A DNA stretch of 64,000 nucleotides from Burkholderia glumae LMG 2196 = ATCC 33617 (GTDB lineage Bacteria; Pseudomonadota; Gammaproteobacteria; Burkholderiales; Burkholderiaceae), in contig NZ_CP009434.1 of the NCBI RefSeq assembly GCF_000960995.1, positions 2,480,001 to 2,544,000 on the forward strand. The letters run 5' to 3'. This document shows, in pieces, positions 9,211-18,862 of the stretch. Every line of letters begins with the position of its first letter. The first letter of the stretch is position 1. The notes below the pieces were generated by a model. The model was given only the letters and a program-made list of their open reading frames with translations, was not told the origin of the DNA and ran no database searches. The position numbers and the translations under genes are program-made.

Positions 9211-11274
9211 TCAGAAGTCCTTCACGAGGCGCAGCGCGTCGTAGATCGCGCCGTGGATGTTGTGCATCGAGATGCAGTCGCCGACGCGGAACAGCAGGAA
9301 GCGCCCGTTGCCGAGTTCTTCCGACAGGCTCGGCTGCGGCTCGGCGGCGAACAGCTTGTGGACGTCCACCTGCCCGCGGTTGACCGATTCGGGCTTGAGC
9401 GTCCAGTAGAGCTGGTCGTTCGGCGTCGAGCCGTTCTCGATCACCACCTGGTCGACCGCGCGCTCCTCCTGCTCCTCGGTGTACTCGTTGCGCAGCACGG
9501 CGATGATCTTGCCGTTGTCCTCGTAGACGCGATCGAGCCAGTAGTTCGGCGTATGGATCACGCCCTGCGCGTAGAGCCGGCGGTAGAAGATCGGGAAGGT
9601 GGTGCCGCCGCAGTCGTCGGCCACCTTCACGTCGGGCGTGACGATCTCCACCTGCGCGCCGCGGCTCGAGATGAAATCGGCCACGCCCGCACCCGCGTGC
9701 GTGCTCACGCCGTCGTAGACCAGCACGTTCTGCTTGGGCTCGACGCGGCCCGTGAGGATGTCCCACGAGCTGACCGCGAGCCCCTCGGCCACGCCCCAGG
9801 CCGGCACCTGGCCGGTGAAGCTGGCGCCGCCGGTGGCCAGCACCACGATGTCGGGCTTCTCGGCCATGATCTGCTTCTCGTCGGCGGCCACGCCGAGCCG
9901 GCGGTCCACGCCGAGGCGCTTGGTTTCCATGTCGAACCAGCGCACGATGCCGGCCATCTGCTCGCGCTGCGGTGCCTTGGCCGCGATCATGACCTGGCCG
10001 CCCACTTCCGTGTTCTTCTCGAACAGCACCACGTCGTGGCCGCGCAGCTTCGCCACGCGCGCGGCCTCCAGCCCCGCGGGGCCGGCGCCCACCACCACCA
10101 CCTTGCGCTTCGGCCCGCGCGACTTCTCGATCACGTGCGGCATGGTTGCCTCGCGCGAGGTGGCCGCGTTCTGCACGCAGAGCACGTCGAGGCCGTTGTA
10201 CTGGCGGTCGATGCAGTAGTTCGCGCCCACGCACTGCTTGATCTCGTCCTCGCGGCCGTCGCGGATCTTGATCACCATGTGCGGATCGGCGATCTGCGCG
10301 CGCGTCATGCCGACCAGGTCGACCATGCCGCTGGCCAGCAGCCGCTCGGCCTGGCCCGCGTCGCGAATGCTCTGCGCGTGCATCACCGGGATCTTCACCA
10401 CCGACTTGATGCCGGCCGCCAGATGCACGAACGGCTCGGGCGGCAGCGCCATCGGCGGCATGCAGTTGGCGAGCGTGTTGTGGGTGTCGGCGCCCGAGCC
10501 GATCACGCCGAGATAGTCGATCAGGCCGGTCTCGGACATCGCCTGCGCGATCTCCCTGAGCTGCTCGTGGTCGAGCCCGTCCTCGTGGAATTCGTCGCCG
10601 CACATGCGCAGGCCCACGCAGAAGTCGCGGCCCACCGCCTCGCGCACCGCCGTGAGCACTTCCACGCCGAAGCGCAGGCGGTTCTCGAGGCTGCCGCCCC
10701 ATTCGTCGGTGCGGAAGTTGGTGCGCGGGCTCCAGAACTGGTCGATCAAATGCTGGTGGGCGGCCGAGATCTCGATGCCGTCCATGCCGGCGTCCTTCAC
10801 GCGCTTCGCGGCGGCCGCGAAATCGCCGATGATGCGGCGGATCTCCTCGACCTCGATGATCTTCGCGTTGCCGCGATGCACCGGCTCGCGCACGCCCGAG
10901 GGCGTCATCAGGTGCGGCCAGTGCTCGCCGTGGAAGGCCGAGCGGCGGCCCATGTGGGTGGCCTGGATCATGATCTTCGCGCCGTGCCGGTGCATTGCCT
11001 CGGCCAGCCGCGCGAGCGGATCGACGATCCGGTCGGTCGACAGATTGACCGACTTCCACCAGCCCTGCGGGCTGTCGATCGACACCGGGCTGGAGCCGCC
11101 GCAGACGGCCAGGCCCACGCCGCCCTTGGCCTTCTCTTCGTAGTAGCGGATGTACCGGTCGCCCGGCAGGCCGCCCGGCTCCGCATAGACCTCCGCGTGC
11201 GCGGTGCTGACGATGCGGTTGCGCAGCGTGAGCTGGTTGAGCGTCAAGGGCTTGAACAGGTTCGGATAACGCAT
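9211..11274 (-). CDS. dgcA: Dimethylglycine demethylase subunit DgcA (TMADH/Old Yellow Enzyme type)
   Basis: 687-residue FMN/FAD enzyme related to trimethylamine dehydrogenase. An N-terminal TIM barrel starts with RYPNLFKPLTLNQLTLRNRIV. A Cys-rich linker follows (QCVGANYCIDRQ...VLCVQNAA), then an FAD/NADH-domain with VVVVGAGPAGLEAARVA. The classical linker has four cysteines (C-x2-C-x2-C-x11-C); here the second position is Ala, leaving three. I recall the same GAN replacement in other DgcA proteins, so it looks like a subfamily trait. Demethylates dimethylglycine to sarcosine with DgcB and ETF. It is the first of the tightly packed dgcA-dgcB-etfA-etfB set. Confidence 0.9.
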   Translation of the reverse strand: MRYPNLFKPLTLNQLTLRNRIVSTAHAEVYAEPGGLPGDRYIRYYEEKAKGGVGLAVCGGSSPVSIDSPQGWWKSVNLSTDRIVDPLARLAEAMHRHGAKIMIQATHMGRRSAFHGEHWPHLMTPSGVREPVHRGNAKIIEVEEIRRIIGDFAAAAKRVKDAGMDGIEISAAHQHLIDQFWSPRTNFRTDEWGGSLENRLRFGVEVLTAVREAVGRDFCVGLRMCGDEFHEDGLDHEQLREIAQAMSETGLIDYLGVIGSGADTHNTLANCMPPMALPPEPFVHLAAGIKSVVKIPVMHAQSIRDAGQAERLLASGMVDLVGMTRAQIADPHMVIKIRDGREDEIKQCVGANYCIDRQYNGLDVLCVQNAATSREATMPHVIEKSRGPKRKVVVVGAGPAGLEAARVAKLRGHDVVLFEKNTEVGGQVMIAAKAPQREQMAGIVRWFDMETKRLGVDRRLGVAADEKQIMAEKPDIVVLATGGASFTGQVPAWGVAEGLAVSSWDILTGRVEPKQNVLVYDGVSTHAGAGVADFISSRGAQVEIVTPDVKVADDCGGTTFPIFYRRLYAQGVIHTPNYWLDRVYEDNGKIIAVLRNEYTEEQEERAVDQVVIENGSTPNDQLYWTLKPESVNRGQVDVHKLFAAEPQPSLSEELGNGRFLLFRVGDCISMHNIHGAIYDALRLVKDF

Positions 11275-11322
11275 CGCGGGCGACCTCTGGGAGGGGACTC
11301 TAGTCGGGTGGGGGATCGGGAA

Positions 11323-11865
11323 TCAGGCCGCCAGCGGCGACACGTCGAACACGCAGTGGCCCTGGTGATCGGGATGCTCGCCGGCGCACTGCGTTTCCTG
11401 CGAAAACGCGCGCGGCGCGCCGCGGCCCTCCGGGGCGGTATCGTTGACCCAGTCCATCGCGCCGGCGAACCAGCCCGCGAACATGTAGCAGAGCTTGCCC
11501 ACCTTCTCCGGCTGCTGCAGCACGAACGACGAGTGGCGCAGCTCGATGCGCGCGCGCGCGAGCTGCGGGTCGGCCTCGACCAGGCGGAACAGGCCCCAGC
11601 CGCGCTGCGAGAGCCGGTTCAGGTAATGCTCGAACACCGCCATGCCGGTGAGGCCGTGCTGCACGGCTTCCTTGTCGCACCAGTGGTAGGCGGACTTGTA
11701 GCCGGCCTGGTAGAGGATCTCGGCATAGGCCTCGCGGCCCAGCGCCTGCTCCACGGCCACGTGGTTGTTGGTGAAGAAGTGGCGCGGCACGTACAGCATC
11801 GGCAGCGCGTCGGTGGTCCAGACGCCGGTGTTCGGATCGACGTCGATCGGCAGTTGCGGTTGCAT
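11323..11865 (-). CDS. DUF5943-like protein of the dimethylglycine catabolic operon
   Basis: 180-residue soluble protein without a signal peptide. It starts MQPQLPIDVDPNTGVWTTD and ends with a Cys/His-containing tail (HPDHQGHCVFDVSPL) that resembles the end of V4R-type small-molecule-binding domains. A homologue sits in the same place, between the M19 protein and dgcA, in Pseudomonas (the PA5397 position). Its role is not known to me. The conserved position argues for a part in dimethylglycine demethylation, for example assembly of the DgcAB complex or ligand sensing, but that is inference. Confidence 0.75.
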   Translation of the reverse strand: MQPQLPIDVDPNTGVWTTDALPMLYVPRHFFTNNHVAVEQALGREAYAEILYQAGYKSAYHWCDKEAVQHGLTGMAVFEHYLNRLSQRGWGLFRLVEADPQLARARIELRHSSFVLQQPEKVGKLCYMFAGWFAGAMDWVNDTAPEGRGAPRAFSQETQCAGEHPDHQGHCVFDVSPLAA

Positions 11866-11995
11866 CGTTGACTCCAGGCAATGACGGGTTGCGCCGTGAG
11901 CGGGGCGCGACCCGGCCCGCGCGCCGCCGCCAGGCGGCAGCGCGGACCGGATGATATGAAGGGAGCGGGCCGGCTGGCCGCGGGCGGCGGGCGGC

Positions 11996-12967
<972 letters not shown>

Positions 12968-13493
12968 GCGTTTCTCCAGAATGTCGCGTGGGGTGGGACG
13001 ACCCGGTCTCGAACCGGTGGGCGCCGTTGCCGCCAGACGCCCGCCCTGCAAGGCCTCTGAGCGGGTTTCACGGGCTCTTTTGCCGACGGCTCTATTCTTG
13101 TCGTTCGGATTTTTAGCCGATTGATGAATTCAGACGCTTTCTTTGCCTTTTCCGACATGCGCGTCCGTTTTGTACAAGTGCGCCATGCGCCCGGTGCCGG
13201 CGGCCCCCGCGAGGTGCAACCGGCCCGCACGCGGCGCCACCGTCACGCAAGCGAGCTGCCCGCCGCCGGCAGGCGCCCGCCCAGCGCGGGCGCCCCGGCA
13301 CCGGCGCGGTGCCGGCCGCGCACGCGGCGGTGCAGTCCGGCCCCGGCACGGTGCGCTGCAGCATGAGAGGCGAGCCCCGAAAGCACGGCCCGCTCAGGGT
13401 TTAGCCGTATGGCACGCTTGTTGCGCACGATCCCACAATAGCCGTGCCGTGTTCCCCGGCCGCACAGAGTCCCGATTCAAGGAACGCTTCCCC
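12968..13493. promoter_or_regulatory. Divergent control region between the dgc operon and gbdR
   Basis: This 526-bp non-coding region separates the minus-strand M19/dgc operon from plus-strand gbdR. The part nearest the dgc operon contains an AT-richer stretch (13080-13145), a likely promoter zone. The half near gbdR is extremely GC-rich with many short repeats. I could not identify GbdR half-sites with confidence. Confidence 0.5.
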
Positions 13494-14519
13494 ATGTCAC
13501 CCGACCGTACCGCGTCGCTGTCCCACTTCGCGTTCATTCCCCTGCCCAATTTCACGATGATCGCGTTCACGAACGCGATCGAGGTGCTGAGGATGGCCAA
13601 CTACCTGAGCGGCCAGCCGCTCTACCGCTGGTCGATCGTGACGCCGGCGGGCGGCCCGGTGACCGCGAGCAACGCACTGAGCGTCGACACGGTGCCGGCC
13701 GACAGCATCGGCGCGCCCGACATGGTGTTCGTCTGCGGCGGCGTGGACGTGCAGCACGCCACCAGCGCCGAGCACCTTGCCACGCTGCGCCGCTTCGCGC
13801 GCGCCGGCGTCGCGCTCGGCAGCCTTTGCACCGGCACCTACGCGCTCGCCAAGGCCGGCCTGCTGGCCGGCTATGCCTGCGCGATCCACTGGGAGAACAT
13901 GTCGGCGCTGAAGGAGGAGTTTCCCGACACGCGCTTCCTGAAGGAATTGTTCGTGGTCGACCGCGATCGCGTGACCTGCACCGGCGGCGTCGCGCCGCTC
14001 GACATGATGCTGAACCTGATCGCGCCGCGCGTCGGCACGGCGCGCGTCACGCAGATCGCCGAGCAGTTCATCGTCGAACACGTGCGCGACACCAGCGCCC
14101 AGCAGCGCATGCCGCTGGTGGCCCGGCTCGGCTCCGCGAACAAGTCGCTGTTCGAGGTGATCGCGCTGATGGAGAACAATATCGAGGAGCCGCTCTCGCG
14201 CGAGGAACTGGCGCGGCTCGCGAACATGTCGCAACGCCAGCTGCAGCGGCTGTTCCGCGAGCACCTGGGCATGACGCCCACCCATTACTACCTGACGCTG
14301 CGGCTGCGCCGCGCGCGCGAGCTGCTGCTGCAGACCGACATGTCCATCATGCACATTACAATGGCATGCGGTTTCCAGTCGGCCTGCCATTTCAGCAAGA
14401 GCTACCGCGACGCGTTCGGCACCGCGCCGACCCGCGAGCGCCGCAAGCAGGTCGCCCCACTCGCGCAACCGATGCTGCCGATCGGCGCATCGCAACCGGT
14501 GCTCGCGCTGCACGCCTGA
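13494..14519 (+). CDS. gbdR: GlxA-type AraC family activator of betaine catabolism
   Basis: 341-residue transcription factor: an N-terminal DJ-1/PfpI-like glutamine amidotransferase-type ligand domain (about residues 10-190, with GGVDVQHATSAEH and GSLCTGTYALAKAGLL) and a C-terminal AraC double HTH (about 220-320, SREELARLANMSQRQLQRLF and ITMACGFQSACHFSKSYRDAF). GbdR of Pseudomonas senses betaine and dimethylglycine and activates gbcAB, dgcAB and related genes. Its divergent placement beside the dgc operon supports the same role. ATG at 13494 follows AAGGAA at about ten bases. Confidence 0.9.
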   Translation: MSPDRTASLSHFAFIPLPNFTMIAFTNAIEVLRMANYLSGQPLYRWSIVTPAGGPVTASNALSVDTVPADSIGAPDMVFVCGGVDVQHATSAEHLATLRRFARAGVALGSLCTGTYALAKAGLLAGYACAIHWENMSALKEEFPDTRFLKELFVVDRDRVTCTGGVAPLDMMLNLIAPRVGTARVTQIAEQFIVEHVRDTSAQQRMPLVARLGSANKSLFEVIALMENNIEEPLSREELARLANMSQRQLQRLFREHLGMTPTHYYLTLRLRRARELLLQTDMSIMHITMACGFQSACHFSKSYRDAFGTAPTRERRKQVAPLAQPMLPIGASQPVLALHA

Positions 14520-14573
14520 CGCTCCGCCGCGGCCGGACGCGGGGGCTCGGCAAGGCGCCCGAGGACAACCCAC

Positions 14574-15851
14574 GTGTCAGACGACGCCGCGCTGGCGAGC
14601 GCCTATCTCGCCTACCTGCACACCCCGAACGACGACACCGGCCTGGCGCTCGCGCGCGGCCTGCGCGAGGCCGGCCATGCCGCCGCCGCGTCCGCGCAGG
14701 CCACGCGCTGCGCCGCCGATGCGGCCACGCCGCTCGCGCTCGCGCTGGCCGGCATCGAGATGAACCACCTGGGCCGCTTCGCCGAGGCCGAGGCGCTGCT
14801 CGCGCGCGCCGAGGCCGGCCTCGGCGGCGACCCGAACCGCTACGTGGTGCGCTTCGAGCAGACCATCGCGCGCTACGGCCAGGGCCGCTATCGCGACGCG
14901 CACCGGCTGTTCCGCGAGCTGCGCGACGCGCCGCACCGCGCGCGCGTGGTCGAGACGCTCTATCCGGGCCACGGCGGCAGCTTCGACTGGGCCGAGCGCA
15001 AGTTCCTCGGCCATCACGATCCGGTGGCCGGCAAGCGCGTGCTGGTGATGATGGAAGGCGGCGCCGGCGACCTGTTCATGCATTCGCGCTACCTCGCCTG
15101 CCTGCGCGAGGAAGGCGCGGCCTCGGTGGACGTGCAGGTTGCCGAGGCCGCGCGCGGCGTGCTGCGCGAGGACGGCTTCGTGCGCGAGAGCGGGCCGCAT
15201 GTGGGTGCGCTGGCCGACCAGTGCGATTGCGTGACCTGGCTGTTCAATTTGTTCGCGCGCTACCAGACCAGCCCCTACCAGCCGCGCTTCGACACGCCCT
15301 ACCTCGACACGCCGCCGCCCTCGGCGCTGCCCGAGGCCGTGCGTGCCGCGCTCGAGGCGCCGGGGCTCGCGCGCGTCGGCCTGGTCTGGCGCAGCCAGTC
15401 CGCCGTGCGCCACGAGCCCTATCGTTCGCTCGCGCTCGACGCGCTCGCGCCGCTTCTCGCGCAGCCGGGCTGCCGCTTCTATTCGCTGCAGGTGGGCGAG
15501 GCCGGCCAGGCGCGCGGCGAGGCCGAGCGCGCGGCGCTGGCCGCGCACCGCGTGGTCGATCTGGCGCCGGCGCTGCACCGCTTCGCCGACACGGCCGCCG
15601 TGCTCGGCCAGCTCGACCTGCTGATCTCGATCGACACCGGCACCGCGCATCTGGCCGCGGCGATGGGCCGGCCCGTCTGGCTGCTGCTCTCGCACGCGGG
15701 CGACAGCCGCTGGCTCGACCACGTCGATTTCACGCCCTGGTATCCGTCCATGCGGCTGTTCCGCCAGCCGGTGCTGGGCGATTGGCGCACGCCGGTGGCC
15801 GAGGCGGCCGCGGCGCTGGGCGCGGGGGACCATGCAGGGCGGGCAGCCTGA
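14574..15851 (+). CDS. TPR-containing glycosyltransferase family 9-like protein
   Basis: 425-residue protein. Residues 1-150 look like TPR-type helical repeats (GLALARGLREAGH, NHLGRFAEAEALLARAEAGL, YGQGRYRDAHRLFRELRDA). The remainder has the GT-B fold signature of ADP-heptose:LPS heptosyltransferase-like proteins (LVMMEGGAGDLFMHSRYL and DLLISIDTGTAHLAAAMG). The start is GTG at 14574. It begins 54 bp after gbdR on the same strand, so it may be cotranscribed, yet no link to betaine is evident. The acceptor and sugar cannot be read; a cell-surface or protein glycan is the usual target of such TPR-GT9 proteins. Confidence 0.75.
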   Translation: MSDDAALASAYLAYLHTPNDDTGLALARGLREAGHAAAASAQATRCAADAATPLALALAGIEMNHLGRFAEAEALLARAEAGLGGDPNRYVVRFEQTIARYGQGRYRDAHRLFRELRDAPHRARVVETLYPGHGGSFDWAERKFLGHHDPVAGKRVLVMMEGGAGDLFMHSRYLACLREEGAASVDVQVAEAARGVLREDGFVRESGPHVGALADQCDCVTWLFNLFARYQTSPYQPRFDTPYLDTPPPSALPEAVRAALEAPGLARVGLVWRSQSAVRHEPYRSLALDALAPLLAQPGCRFYSLQVGEAGQARGEAERAALAAHRVVDLAPALHRFADTAAVLGQLDLLISIDTGTAHLAAAMGRPVWLLLSHAGDSRWLDHVDFTPWYPSMRLFRQPVLGDWRTPVAEAAAALGAGDHAGRAA

Positions 15852-15920
15852 AGCGGCGGCCCGCACCCTCACCGCCGGCTCCAGCGCGGCCCCGCCTGGT
15901 TGCATCCGCAACAAAATGAC

Positions 15921-15946
15921 GACGGCCCGCGCGCACGCGGGCCGTC
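15921..15946 (-). terminator. Hairpin terminator after fdhA
   Basis: Perfect 11-bp inverted repeat (15921-15931 and 15936-15946, loop CGCA) between two convergent genes. On the minus strand it is followed by TCATTTTGTT, a modest T tract, so it most likely ends fdhA; it may stop the plus-strand glycosyltransferase transcript less efficiently. Confidence 0.7.
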
Positions 15947-15986
15947 GGCCTTGCCGCGCGGCCGCTCCGGGCCGCCCGAATCACGC

Positions 15987-17183
15987 TCAGGCCGCGATCA
16001 GCCCGTGCGGATCGATCACGAACTTGCGCGGCGCGCCGCCATCGAACTTGCGGTAGCCCTCCGGCGCCTGATCGAGCGAGATCACGGTGACGTTGACGAT
16101 CTCGGCGATCGGCAGGCGGTCGAACAGGATCGCCTGCATCAGGTTGCGGTTGTACTTCAGCACCGGCGTCTGGCCGGTATGGAAGGTATGCGACTTGGCC
16201 CAGCCCAGGCCGAAGCGGATGCTGAGGCTGCCGTGCTGCGCGGCGGCATCCTTCGCGCCCGGATCGTCGGTCACGTACAGGCCCGGGATGCCGATCGCGC
16301 CGGCCGGGCGCGTGATTTCCATCAACGAGTTCAGCACCGTGGCGGGCGCCTCCTCGGCATGGCCCGAGGAGCCGTGGCCGTGTGCCTCGAAGCCGACGCA
16401 ATCGACGGCGCAGTCGATCTCGGGGCGCCCGACGATGCGCGCGATCTGCTCGCCGAGCGGCGTGTCCTGCGAGAGGTCAACCGTCTCGAAGCCGACCTTG
16501 CGCGCGTGCGCGAGGCGCTCGGCGTTCATGTCGCCGACGATCGTCACCGCCGCGCCGAGCAGCCGCGCCGAGGCGGCCGCGGCCATCCCCACCGGGCCCG
16601 CGCCCGCGATGTAGACGGTCGAGCCCGGCTTCACGCCGGCCGTGACGGCGCCGTGGTAGCCGGTGGGCAGGATGTCGGACAGGCAGGTCAGGTCGCGGAT
16701 CTTGGCCATCGCCTGGTCGCGGTCCGGGAACTTGATCAGATTGAAGTCGGCATACGGCACCAGCACGTACTCGGCCTGCCCGCCGATCCAGCCGCCCATG
16801 TCCACGTAGCCGTAGGCGCCGCCGGCGCGCGCCGGGTTCACGTTCAGGCACACGCCGGTGCTCTGCTCGCGGCACATCGGGCAGCGCCCGCAGGCCACGT
16901 TGAACGGCACCGTGACGATGTCGCCGATCTTCAGCGTCTCGACGTCGCTGCCGAGCTCGATCACCTCGCCGGTGATCTCGTGGCCGAGCACGAGGCCGAC
17001 GGGCGCCGTGGTCCGGCCGCGCACCATGTGCTGATCGGAGCCGCAGATGTTGGTGCTGACCACCTTCAGGATCACGCCGTGGCCGATCTTGCGCCCGCTC
17101 GGGTCCACCATCCGCGGGTAATCGATCTTCTGCACCTCGACCTTGCCCGGCCCCTGATACACGACTCCTCGATTGCTGCTCAT
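15987..17183 (-). CDS. fdhA: Glutathione-independent formaldehyde dehydrogenase
   Basis: 398-residue zinc-dependent medium-chain dehydrogenase matching Pseudomonas putida FdhA in length and sequence: N-terminal catalytic zinc region (NICGSDQHMVRG and LGHEITGEV), structural-zinc cysteines (CGRCPMCREQSTGVC), the Rossmann glycine motif (AGAGPVGMAAAASARLLGA) and the FdhA-specific insert with GHGSSGHAEEAP. It oxidises formaldehyde to formate with NAD. Each demethylation of betaine, dimethylglycine and sarcosine releases formaldehyde, so its placement close to the gbc/dgc genes makes metabolic sense. Confidence 0.92.
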   Translation of the reverse strand: MSSNRGVVYQGPGKVEVQKIDYPRMVDPSGRKIGHGVILKVVSTNICGSDQHMVRGRTTAPVGLVLGHEITGEVIELGSDVETLKIGDIVTVPFNVACGRCPMCREQSTGVCLNVNPARAGGAYGYVDMGGWIGGQAEYVLVPYADFNLIKFPDRDQAMAKIRDLTCLSDILPTGYHGAVTAGVKPGSTVYIAGAGPVGMAAAASARLLGAAVTIVGDMNAERLAHARKVGFETVDLSQDTPLGEQIARIVGRPEIDCAVDCVGFEAHGHGSSGHAEEAPATVLNSLMEITRPAGAIGIPGLYVTDDPGAKDAAAQHGSLSIRFGLGWAKSHTFHTGQTPVLKYNRNLMQAILFDRLPIAEIVNVTVISLDQAPEGYRKFDGGAPRKFVIDPHGLIAA

Positions 17184-17378
17184 CGCTTCGTCTCCTGTCT
17201 GTCTGGCTTCGTGCTGCGCGTCGCCCGGCGCGGCCGCGCGCGGGTCGGGCAGCGAACCCTCAGAGGGTAGTCTGCGAAGCGGGGCGCCAGATGTCCAAAA
17301 CCCGACACGCGGTTGACCAGCGCCGACACGCAGCGGCGCGCGAGTGCCGGCATCGCGTTACAGGCCGGTGGCACCGCC

Positions 17379-17414
17379 GTTCGTGTCGGTGTTCGTGCCG
17401 GTGTTCGTGACGGC
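17379..17414. repeat. Three tandem 12-bp repeats upstream of fdhA
   Basis: Three consecutive copies of GTTCGTG-N-CGGY (17379-17390, 17391-17402, 17403-17414) with one variable base each, followed by a partial copy CGTTCGTAC. They lie in the 382-bp region between fdhA and the MFS gene, about 200 bp upstream of the fdhA start. They could be a regulator-binding array or simple-sequence expansion. I see no gene in 17184-17565. Confidence 0.7.
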
Positions 17415-17565
17415 CGTTCGTACTATCGCCACGCGCGCTCAGGACCGCTCATCTGGCGGGCTGCCGGACGGCAAGCGGGTTGGGCCGGACAAAGGCAACG
17501 GAACGACGCGCAGCCGCGCCGGTTCTCACCGGACCGGCGCCACGCTCCACGCAGCCCGGCACCGC

Positions 17566-18855
17566 TCACGCGGCGCCGGGCGGTGCCGGCGCATCGGCAT
17601 CGCGCCGCTGCGCGCCCCGCCCCAGCGAGAACCCCAGGCCGGCGAGCACGAACACCAGCCCGGCGGCCGGCAGCACGAAACGCACCACCGGCAAGCCGAG
17701 GGCGCCGAAGCAGAGCGGCCACAGCGACGCGCCGACGTTGAGCAGGATCGTGCGCACGCCGATCAAGCGGCCGACGTCGCGCTCGGCGGCCACGTCATGG
17801 ACCAGCGCGAGCAGGTTGGGCTGCGCGGTGCCGAGCGCCAGGCCCAGGCAGATCGCCAGCACGCACATGGTCTCGTAGCTCGTGTGCCACGGATAGACCG
17901 CGAAGCCGAGGCCCACCACGATTAACGCGCCACGGATGATCCAGATGCTGGACAGGAGCCGGACCAGCCCGGGCAGACAGACCCGGATCACGAACGTGGC
18001 GCCGGAAAAGAGCCCGAGCACGATGCCGATCTGCTTCGCCGACAGTCCAACGCTGCGGCTGATGAACGGCACGAGGAACGTGTGCAGGTCCCACGCCATC
18101 GCGAGCAGCGCGCCGGCCACGAGCACCTTGCGCACGTCGCGCTGGCGCAGCAGGCTCAGTGTCGCGCGATCGCGCGTGCGCGGCCGGCCGGCCTGCTCGG
18201 CGGCCGCGGCGCCCTCGGCCGCGGGCCGCGCCGGCCGACTCGAACGGAACACCCGCCGCCGTGCGGCGAGCAGCGCGAGCAGCACTGCCCCCATCAGCGC
18301 CGCGAGCCGCAGCGGCGCATGGACCCCCCATTGTCCGGACAGATAGCCGCCCAGCAGCGCGGCCAGCGAGGTGGCGGCCGACTGCGTCAGCGAGAAGAAA
18401 CCGAAGCGGCGCACCCGTTCGCCCGGCGCCCCGCATTCGCCGATGTGCAGTTGTAATGCAATCTGCATCAAGGTGAAGCCGACCCCGCACAGCAGCGCCC
18501 CGGGAAACAGCAGCACGGCGGGTCCCGGCACCGCCTGCAGCAGCGCGCCGCCCAGCAGCACCGCCCCGCCGCCGACCAGCATCGAACGCGGGCCGAGGCG
18601 CGTTGCGACAGCGCCGGCGTGCACCGCGATCAACAACGGGGCGAGCGAATACATCGCCATCACGATGCCGAGTTGGATCGAGGGACGGTTTTCGCGCACG
18701 ATCAGGATCGTCGCGCCGACGCGGCTCACGCCGAAGGCCAGATACAGGAAGAAGCCGAGCGCGAGCGCAACCACCAGCGGCCCGGCCGCCGCCGGCGGCT
18801 TCGCGAACGCGGCGTCGAGCCGCGCCGGCTCGCGCGCGGGGCGACTCACCGGCAC
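17566..18855 (-). CDS. MFS exporter of the putative amino-acid biosynthetic operon
   Basis: About 429 residues with 12 predicted membrane helices (LVVALALGFFLYLAFGV, then a central loop RSSRPARPAAEGAAAAEQAG linking the two six-helix halves), typical of drug/metabolite MFS exporters. The start is probably GTG at 18855, seven bases after the stop of the ATP-grasp gene; the frame stays open upstream to 18951 but inside that gene. Last gene of the seven-gene operon 17566-24362. Exporters of this kind often give self-resistance to dipeptide antibiotics (compare BacE of bacilysin), so export of the pathway product is the likely task; the substrate is unknown. Confidence 0.75.
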   Translation of the reverse strand: MPVSRPAREPARLDAAFAKPPAAAGPLVVALALGFFLYLAFGVSRVGATILIVRENRPSIQLGIVMAMYSLAPLLIAVHAGAVATRLGPRSMLVGGGAVLLGGALLQAVPGPAVLLFPGALLCGVGFTLMQIALQLHIGECGAPGERVRRFGFFSLTQSAATSLAALLGGYLSGQWGVHAPLRLAALMGAVLLALLAARRRVFRSSRPARPAAEGAAAAEQAGRPRTRDRATLSLLRQRDVRKVLVAGALLAMAWDLHTFLVPFISRSVGLSAKQIGIVLGLFSGATFVIRVCLPGLVRLLSSIWIIRGALIVVGLGFAVYPWHTSYETMCVLAICLGLALGTAQPNLLALVHDVAAERDVGRLIGVRTILLNVGASLWPLCFGALGLPVVRFVLPAAGLVFVLAGLGFSLGRGAQRRDADAPAPPGAA

Positions 18856-18862
18856 GCGGCGC

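Noticed and set aside
12990..13025. tRNA-like T-arm (GGTTCGAGACC on the minus strand) followed by a CCA-like end
   Set aside because: No matching D-arm, anticodon arm or acceptor 5' half could be folded upstream, so it is not a tRNA gene.
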